A stretch of DNA of 11,675 nucleotides, taken from assembly GCA_030066455.1 (NCBI GenBank), contig JASJBQ010000144.1, positions 1 through 11,675 on the forward strand, written 5' to 3'. Source of the DNA: Desulfobacterales bacterium (GTDB taxonomy: Bacteria; Desulfobacterota; Desulfobacteria; Desulfobacterales; UBA5852). This document shows, in pieces, positions 7,142-11,675 of this stretch. The first letter of the stretch is position 1, and every line of letters starts with the position of its first letter. The notes under the pieces were generated by a model. It ran no database searches and was not told the DNA's origin. It saw nothing but the letters and a program-made list of their open reading frames with translations. The position numbers were made by a program, and so were the translations under genes.

Positions 7142-7351
7142 TCAAGCGTTTTCCGGCTTGCGGCCCTTTCTAAAACCGAAAATGAGATAAATCAGCGCCC
7201 CCACGAAGGGAAACCCGGCCACCAGCACCCACATGACTTTACGGCCGGTGGAACCAAAGTCCTTCATGAACACGTCCACCAGCGCCCAGACCGTAAGAAT
7301 GAAGAAAGGCACGCTGGCCACCAGTACCGTGATTGCCATCTTGAAATCCAT
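7142..7351 (-). CDS. Small two-helix membrane protein with PLDc_N-like domain
   Basis: A 69-residue protein with two hydrophobic segments, about 6-26 and 38-59, split by a charged linker containing MKDFGSTGRK, and a basic tail (FRKGRKPENA). The pattern WALVDVFMKD...WVLV...PFVGALIYLIFG matches the PLDc_N (phospholipase D-nuclease N-terminal) family, whose short members are inner-membrane proteins of unknown function. No catalytic HKD motif is present, so it is not a phospholipase itself. The ATG at 7351 follows the mltB TGA by one nucleotide, with GAAAGG just upstream inside mltB, so translational coupling is likely. A second in-frame ATG (residue 5) is possible. An inverted repeat at 7128-7142 overlaps the stop but lacks a T-tract. 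Confidence 0.85.
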   Translation of the reverse strand: MDFKMAITVLVASVPFFILTVWALVDVFMKDFGSTGRKVMWVLVAGFPFVGALIYLIFGFRKGRKPENA

Positions 7352-7352
7352 G

Positions 7353-8261
7353 TCAGCCTTTCAGTTGGTCCGCAATCTTGAGGATCGTGTTTGCATAGGG
7401 TTTGCTGTAGTTGTACCTGAGAATGACCTGGTAGCGCTTTTTGCGGCTGAGTTCCGGCCGCCAGCCGTGGTGTTTCATGTAGTTGCCCACGCTGGCGATG
7501 GCATCCGCGTGCGAATAGAGATCGACCCGGCCGTCGCCGTTGCCGTCCACCCCCAGTCTGAGGGCATTGCTCGGCATGAACTGGCAGTAGCCCATGGCAC
7601 CAGCATAGGAGCCTTGTAGGGCCAGGGGATCGAGGTTCTCCCGACGGACGTATTTCAGGAGCGCTTTCAACTCGCGGTAGGCCCAATCGGATTTGCGGTC
7701 GGCCTTGGCATCGAACTTTTTGCGGGAGATGCGTTTGTCGGTGGGCATCGTGGCCCAGAAGGCTTCGCGGGCGGCACGGTCGTTCAGTGCCGCCATGGTG
7801 GCCAGCACGTTGAACACCTTTTGGCGGCCGCTGATACCGCCCAGGTTGGTTTCCACCAGCAGGATGGCGGTGATCACCTCCGGCGCCACCCCGTAGCGCG
7901 CGTGGGCGGCCTCCAGGTCGGCGGTGTGGGTTTCCAGATATTGGCGCGCCTTGGCGATGCGCTTGGGGCGCAGGAACTGATTGTAGTCGAGGCGGGCCTC
8001 GCTGTGCCGGAAAAAGAGGGAGACACCGTCGATGGCCACCTCGGTTTCGGGGCGGTTAAAAACGGTGGCGACCTGCTCGTCGTCGAAACCGTCGTCGATC
8101 AGCCGTTGTGCGAGGGGGGCGAAGTATTCCGGGGGCGCGGCGGCCCCCAGAAAGATAAAGCTGGCCAACACGAGGACCCACCGTCTGAAGATAGGATGAA
8201 TGCGCGCCTGTCTGGTCTGTCGAACGTCTCTGCCCACTGGTTTACCGCCTGTCGTTGCCAT
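7353..8261 (-). CDS. mltB: MltB-family lytic murein transglycosylase
   Basis: Cleaves the MurNAc-GlcNAc bond of peptidoglycan, leaving 1,6-anhydroMurNAc, in the periplasm. The 302-residue product (E. coli MltB is about 360) has a basic N-region (FRRW at 25-28), a hydrophobic stretch 28-41 ending in AAA, and a likely Sec cleavage near 42. There is no lipobox cysteine, so unlike E. coli MltB it is probably not a lipoprotein. The SLT_2 domain shows the catalytic Glu at about 137 (ILLVETNLG), the family block SYAGAMGYCQFMPS (218-231) and the calcium-loop-like DGNGDGRVDL (239-248). The frame stays open upstream to 8552, but the ATG at 8261 gives a normal signal peptide. This start has no Shine-Dalgarno; a GTG eight codons further in (AGGCGG in front) is an alternative. 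First gene of a pair with the small membrane protein at 7142-7351. The symbol denotes the family only. Confidence 0.9.
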   Translation of the reverse strand: MATTGGKPVGRDVRQTRQARIHPIFRRWVLVLASFIFLGAAAPPEYFAPLAQRLIDDGFDDEQVATVFNRPETEVAIDGVSLFFRHSEARLDYNQFLRPKRIAKARQYLETHTADLEAAHARYGVAPEVITAILLVETNLGGISGRQKVFNVLATMAALNDRAAREAFWATMPTDKRISRKKFDAKADRKSDWAYRELKALLKYVRRENLDPLALQGSYAGAMGYCQFMPSNALRLGVDGNGDGRVDLYSHADAIASVGNYMKHHGWRPELSRKKRYQVILRYNYSKPYANTILKIADQLKG

Positions 8262-8676
8262 GGGGAATTTTAAATTTAAAGGACTTTTAGGCCATCGGTC
8301 GGGACGCGGAAAATCTTGAGGCTTGCTCCGCTGTGACTGCCGGCCGTGGCCCGCCGGAAGTCCCATCCAGCGTCTCGACCCAGCGTACCGGCCCAAAAAA
8401 AGAGGCCCGCACGAATATCCACCCGAAAACCGCCGCCGCCCGGCCCCACGCTGGGACCGGCTGTTATAACCCGGCCTCATCTTAACCACAACCGGGGTCC
8501 AAGTCCATGGTTTGCCGGTGGAATGCGGTAAAAAAAGCGCCGCTATTGGCACGGGCCGATGCCTCTGCTATCTAATGGGTCCTATCGATGCCCGCGGCTG
8601 CGACCCGCTTGCAGCCGAAAACGCAATGTCGGGAGACAGTTGACAAACACCCCCAGGGAAAGCCCCGCGCAAATCC
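8262..8676. other. Divergent intergenic region between mltB and radA
   Basis: About 415 bp holding the start-proximal regions of two divergent genes. A 12-bp palindrome TTTAAATTTAAA lies at 8269-8280, just before the mltB ATG. A hairpin GGCTGCGA/TTGCAGCC with a 5-nt loop lies at 8596-8616 in the radA leader. A perfect TTGACA at 8640-8645 has no matching -10 at normal spacing. I see no convincing promoter in either direction and no small gene. Confidence 0.5.
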
Positions 8677-10050
8677 ATGGTTGCCAAAAAGAAACCGCCC
8701 AAAACCGTTTTCACCTGCCAGTCCTGCGGCTATCAAACCCCGCGCTGGATGGGCAAATGTCCCGAATGCCAGCAGTGGGACAGCATGGTCGAAGAGCGCC
8801 CGGCCGGAAAGGGCCCGATCACAGCCCTGTCCGGCAGCCAGGTGGTGGCCCGGCCCGTGCCCATCGACGCGGTCACCCTGGACGCCGAAAAGCGCCGTCT
8901 GACCGGCATCGCTGAATTCGACCGCGTGTTGGGCGGCGGCCTCGTGGGCGGCAGTCTCGTGCTCATCGGCGGCGACCCGGGCATCGGCAAATCGACGCTC
9001 ATGCTCCAGGCGCTCTACGGCCTGGCCTGCGGGGGTGTGCGGGTGCTCTATGTCTCGGGCGAGGAGTCCGTGCGCCAGATCAGGCTGCGCAGCCAGCGCC
9101 TGGAAACCGTGGCCCCCGACCTGTTGGTGGTCTCCGAGATCGATCTGGATCAGATCATTCAGATGGTCGAGGAGCACCGGCCGGACGTTCTGGTGGTGGA
9201 CTCGATCCAGACCATGTTCAGCCCCGAGCTGACCTCGGCCCCCGGCAGCGTCAGCCAGGTGCGCGAGTCCACCGTGCGCTTGATGCTCCTGGCCAAGCGC
9301 ACGGGCACGCCCGTCATGCTCGTGGGCCACGTCACCAAGGAGGGCGCCATTGCCGGCCCGCGGCTGCTGGAGCACATGGTGGATACCGTGCTCTATTTCG
9401 AGGGCGACCGCAATCACGTCTTCCGCGTGCTGCGGGCCGTCAAGAACCGCTTCGGCTCGACCAACGAAATCGGGGTTTTCGAAATGCGGGAGTCCGGCCT
9501 GGTGGAGGTCGGCAACCCCTCGGCCGTCTTTCTCTCCGAGCGTCCCGCCGAGGCGCCCGGCTCGGTGGTGACGGCCAGCATGGAGGGCACCCGCCCGATC
9601 CTGGTCGAACTCCAGGCCCTGGTGAGCGGGTCGAGCTACGGCACGCCCCGCCGCACGATCCTGGGCCTGGACGCCAACCGGGTTGCCCTGCTGGTGGCGG
9701 TGATGGAAAAGAAGCTCGGGCTGCACCTCATCGGCCAGGATGTCTTCATGAACGTGGCCGGTGGCGTCAAGGTGGACGAGCCGGCCGTGGATCTGGCCGT
9801 GGCCGCCGCCCTGGCCTCGAGCTTCACGGACAAGGCCGTGGCCGAAGGCACCCTGATCGTGGGCGAGGTGGGGCTGACCGGCGAAGTCCGCGCCGTAGGC
9901 CATGTGGACATCCGCGCCAGCGAAGCCTTCAAAATGGGATTTACGCGCATCATCGCACCCCGCAGCAATCTGCGGCGCCTCGATAAACGCACCCCGGGGG
10001 AGATCATCGGTGTGCGCAGCCTCGAAGAGGCCCTCGAAACCATCTTCTGA
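8677..10050 (+). CDS. radA: DNA repair protein RadA
   Basis: A RecA-like ATPase/helicase that promotes branch migration and processing of recombination intermediates. Its 457 residues match the family (E. coli 460). In order: a four-cysteine zinc finger (Cys14, 17, 28, 31), Walker A GGDPGIGKST (98-107), Walker B VLVVDS with Asp175, the RadA-specific KNRFG motif (256-260), and a C-terminal Lon-protease-like domain from about 280 to the end, which in RadA is a structural, non-proteolytic scaffold. The ATG at 8677 puts the zinc finger at the usual distance from the N-terminus; its Shine-Dalgarno is weak (AGGGA nearly 20 nt away). It is transcribed with rlmE and yebC downstream, though a candidate promoter before rlmE may separate them. 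No frameshift or missing key residue. Confidence 0.97.
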   Translation: MVAKKKPPKTVFTCQSCGYQTPRWMGKCPECQQWDSMVEERPAGKGPITALSGSQVVARPVPIDAVTLDAEKRRLTGIAEFDRVLGGGLVGGSLVLIGGDPGIGKSTLMLQALYGLACGGVRVLYVSGEESVRQIRLRSQRLETVAPDLLVVSEIDLDQIIQMVEEHRPDVLVVDSIQTMFSPELTSAPGSVSQVRESTVRLMLLAKRTGTPVMLVGHVTKEGAIAGPRLLEHMVDTVLYFEGDRNHVFRVLRAVKNRFGSTNEIGVFEMRESGLVEVGNPSAVFLSERPAEAPGSVVTASMEGTRPILVELQALVSGSSYGTPRRTILGLDANRVALLVAVMEKKLGLHLIGQDVFMNVAGGVKVDEPAVDLAVAAALASSFTDKAVAEGTLIVGEVGLTGEVRAVGHVDIRASEAFKMGFTRIIAPRSNLRRLDKRTPGEIIGVRSLEEALETIF

Positions 10051-10118
10051 CCACCGCCAAGTCGCCTGCCGCTTCGCCTATCGCCTCGCCAGGTGCCTTG
10101 CGGCCCGGTTCGTCCTGA

Positions 10119-10148
10119 TTGACGGAACCCAGCGAAAAATTGTATGTA
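10119..10148 (+). promoter_or_regulatory. Candidate promoter for rlmE-yebC
   Basis: TTGACG (10119-10124), an 18-nt spacer and TATGTA (10143-10148), in an AT-rich patch of the 170-bp gap between radA and rlmE. The -35 is 5/6; the -10 is weak. It lies about 70 nt upstream of the rlmE start. Confidence 0.4.
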
Positions 10149-10220
10149 AATTGTTTTAATGCAGGTGAAGTGAAGTTAGAGTCGGAGGCCCCACGGGCGG
10201 CCGGCTGAGAGGTCGGTCGC

Positions 10221-10847
10221 ATGCGCTCCAGGCGCCCCAAAAACAGACGCACTCGCAATCCATGGGCGGATCACTACACGCAGCGGGCGCGGAAGGACAA
10301 GTTCCCGGCCCGGTCCGTCTACAAGCTGCAGGAAATTCAGAAACGGTTTCATATCATCCGCCGGGGCGACCGGGTGCTCGATCTGGGCTGCGCCCCCGGC
10401 GCCTGGACCCAGTTCGCGGCCGGGATCGCCGGCCCGGGCGGGGCGGTGGTCGGCATCGACCTCAAACAGGTCGACCTGGCCCTGCCGGAACATGTCCGCG
10501 TGCTGCAGGGCGACGTTCTGGCGCCGGATGCCGAAGTCACGGCGGCGCTGGCACCGGGCTTCCGGGCCGTGATCAGCGATATGGCCCCGGCCACCACCGG
10601 TCACCGCGATGTGGATGCGGCCCGCTCGTTCACCCTGTGCGAAGCCGCCCTGAACATCGCGCGGGCGCACCTGCAGCCCGGCGGCCATTTCGTGTGTAAA
10701 ATCTTTCAGGGCCCGGACTTCGAAGCGTTCGTCCGGGAGGTCCGCAGTGCTTTTGCAACCCAGCGACTCTACAAACCCCAGAGCAGCCGCAAGGCAAGCC
10801 GAGAGATCTTCGTCATCGGCAAGGGCAGGACCGTACAGGAGGCATAG
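10221..10847 (+). CDS. rlmE: 23S rRNA 2'-O-ribose U2552 methyltransferase RlmE (FtsJ/RrmJ)
   Basis: Methylates the 2'-OH of U2552 in the A-loop of 23S rRNA within the 50S subunit, using SAM; in E. coli this supports late 50S assembly. The 208-residue product has the usual size and the complete K-D-K-E catalytic tetrad: Lys35 (ARSVYKL), Asp120 (SDMAP), Lys160 (FVCKIFQG) and Glu195 (SREIF), matching E. coli K38/D124/K164/E199. The SAM-binding motif is DLGCAPGAW (54-62), with acidic GID at 78-80. The N-terminus is strongly basic (RSRRPKNRRTR), as expected for an RNA-binding enzyme. The ATG at 10221 follows GAGAGG with 8 nt spacing. Its TAG directly abuts the yebC ATG. Confidence 0.96.
   Translation: MRSRRPKNRRTRNPWADHYTQRARKDKFPARSVYKLQEIQKRFHIIRRGDRVLDLGCAPGAWTQFAAGIAGPGGAVVGIDLKQVDLALPEHVRVLQGDVLAPDAEVTAALAPGFRAVISDMAPATTGHRDVDAARSFTLCEAALNIARAHLQPGGHFVCKIFQGPDFEAFVREVRSAFATQRLYKPQSSRKASREIFVIGKGRTVQEA
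10837..10842 (+). promoter_or_regulatory. yebC ribosome binding site inside the rlmE end
   Basis: A perfect AGGAGG lies 5 nt before the yebC ATG at 10848, within the last codons of rlmE. It fixes the yebC start and implies translational coupling. Confidence 0.85.
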
Positions 10848-11591
10848 ATGGCAGGACACAGCAAATGGGCCAATATCAAACACCGCAAGGGCGCTCAGGA
10901 TGCGCGCCGCGGCAAGATTTTCACCAAGCTGATCAAGGAAATCACCGTGGCGGCCCGTATGGGCGGCGGCGACTCCGCCTCCAACCCGCGGCTGCGCCGG
11001 GCGCTGGATGCGGCCAAGGCCGAAAACATGCCCAAGGACAATATGGACCGGGCCGTCAAGAAGGGCACCGGCGAACTCGAGGGCGTCAACTACGAGGAAA
11101 GCACCTACGAGGGCTATGGCCCCGGGGGGGCGGCCGTGTTCGTGGAATCCCTCACGGACAACAAGAACCGCGCCGTCTCCGAAATCCGGCACTGCTTTTC
11201 CAAGTGCGGCGGGAACCTGGGCGCGGGCGGCTGTGTGGCCTGGATGTTCGACACCAAGGGCTATCTGGTGGTGGAGAAAGCGGCGGCCGACGAGGACCAG
11301 CTCATGGAAGCGGCCCTGGAGGCCGGGGCCGAGGATGTGCGTGAAGACGGGAGCAATTTCGAGATCATTTCCGCGCCCGAGGACTTCGAGGCCGTCAAGG
11401 CGGCCATCGACGCGGCCGGCATCGCCCACATCGCCGCCGAAGTGACCATGCTGCCGCAGAACACCACCAGCCTCGCGGGCAAGGAGGCCCAGCAGATGAT
11501 CCGGCTGATGGACATGCTCGACAACTGCGACGACGTCCAGAAAGTCTACACCAACGCCGACATCCCCGACGAGATGATCGACGCGGATTAA
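10848..11591 (+). CDS. yebC: YebC/PmpR (TACO1) family protein
   Basis: A 247-residue member of the universal YebC family, of standard length (about 246). The N-terminal signature [15 protein letters not shown] and following [10 protein letters not shown] are present, as are the conserved YEGYGPGG and the C-terminal [14 protein letters not shown]. Members have been described as DNA-binding transcriptional regulators (PmpR). Mitochondrial TACO1 and bacterial homologues have been linked to translation, including of proline-rich stretches; which role applies here cannot be read from sequence. Likely cytoplasmic. It starts immediately after the rlmE stop with AGGAGG, so the two are co-translated, which favours a ribosome-linked role. 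In many bacteria ruvC, ruvA and ruvB follow yebC; here a strong terminator follows instead. No internal anomaly. Confidence 0.96.
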   Translation: MAGHSKWANIKHRKGAQDARRGKIFTKLIKEITVAARMGGGDSASNPRLRRALDAAKAENMPKDNMDRAVKKGTGELEGVNYEESTYEGYGPGGAAVFVESLTDNKNRAVSEIRHCFSKCGGNLGAGGCVAWMFDTKGYLVVEKAAADEDQLMEAALEAGAEDVREDGSNFEIISAPEDFEAVKAAIDAAGIAHIAAEVTMLPQNTTSLAGKEAQQMIRLMDMLDNCDDVQKVYTNADIPDEMIDAD

Positions 11592-11592
11592 T

Positions 11593-11609
11593 CTGGCGAT
11601 TATCGCCGG
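11593..11609 (+). repeat. Small hairpin after yebC
   Basis: CTGGCGA-TTA-TCGCCGG forms a 7-bp stem (one G-T pair) with a 3-nt loop, starting two bases after the yebC stop. There is no T-tract. It may protect the mRNA 3' end or pause polymerase before the main terminator. Confidence 0.45.
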
Positions 11610-11632
11610 AGCAGGCAGGCAAACCAAAGTCT

Positions 11633-11675
11633 AAAAGCGGGGCAGCTACGTAAAGCTGCACCCGCTTTTCATTTT
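11633..11675 (+). terminator. Rho-independent terminator of the radA-rlmE-yebC segment
   Basis: AAAAGCGGG plus GCAGCT (11633-11647), loop ACGTAA, then AGCTGC, a one-base bulge and CCCGCTTTT (11654-11669): a 15-bp stem followed by T-rich CATTTT at the window edge. The A-run on the left arm means it could also terminate transcription arriving from the right on the minus strand. Confidence 0.9.

Noticed and set aside
7128..7142. Inverted repeat ATTGCGG/CCGCAAT at the end of the PLDc_N gene as a terminator
   Set aside because: The usable loop leaves only about a 5-bp stem, and no T-tract follows on the minus strand.
8640..8668. Perfect TTGACA upstream of radA as a promoter
   Set aside because: The bases at the expected -10 distance are CCCCGC; no -10 at 16-18 nt, so not reported as a promoter.
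8572..9903. 443-codon open frame antisense to radA
   Set aside because: Mirrors radA codons; His/Gly/Ala-rich shadow.
10062..10086. Short TCGCCT repeats after radA
   Set aside because: Three 6-mers with irregular spacing in GC-rich spacer; too short to support a repeat element.
10176..11627. 483-codon open frame antisense to rlmE and yebC
   Set aside because: Runs through two well-identified genes on the other strand; no domain.

Overview
The window is a stretch of GC-rich bacterial chromosome carrying eight protein genes and one tRNA gene. The genes are intact except the first, which runs off the left edge. The large BadF/BcrA-type acyl-CoA dehydratase activase fused to DUF2229/HgdB-like domains is typical of strict anaerobes. 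With the high GC content and the RadA, RlmE and YebC types present, it suggests a Desulfobacterota (former deltaproteobacterial) organism. That placement is inference from gene content, not from a search.

Layout. 1-3282 (+): C-terminal ~1,094 residues of the activase/dehydratase-like fusion protein. 3294-6410 (-): glpD then glpK, an operon for glycerol use through glycerol 3-phosphate to dihydroxyacetone phosphate, convergent with the first gene across only 11 bp. 6411-6913: about 500 bp without a convincing gene. Its glpD-proximal part can fold into a closed multi-arm structure ending at the glpD Shine-Dalgarno. 6914-7117 (-): a tRNA-Glu(CTC) unit with its own promoter, encoded CCA and rho-independent terminator. 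7142-8261 (-): an MltB-family lytic transglycosylase followed after 1 nt by a 69-residue PLDc_N-type membrane protein. 8262-8676: divergent intergenic region. 8677-11591 (+): radA, then rlmE and yebC, the last two abutting with no gap. A strong terminator hairpin closes the window.

How they work together. GlpD and GlpK form one pathway. RlmE (23S rRNA 2'-O-methylation) and YebC (a family linked to translation and to transcriptional regulation) form a ribosome-oriented pair. RadA handles recombination intermediates. MltB and its small partner belong to the cell envelope. The activase fusion belongs to radical (R)-2-hydroxyacyl-CoA dehydratase or benzoyl-CoA reductase-type chemistry, but no cognate dehydratase is in the window.

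Most of the window is ordinary housekeeping. I see no mobile element, CRISPR array, toxin-antitoxin pair or defence system. The best candidate for something undescribed is the structured glpD leader, and it is modest. Very long open frames lie antisense to the real genes; I read them as GC-skew shadows.
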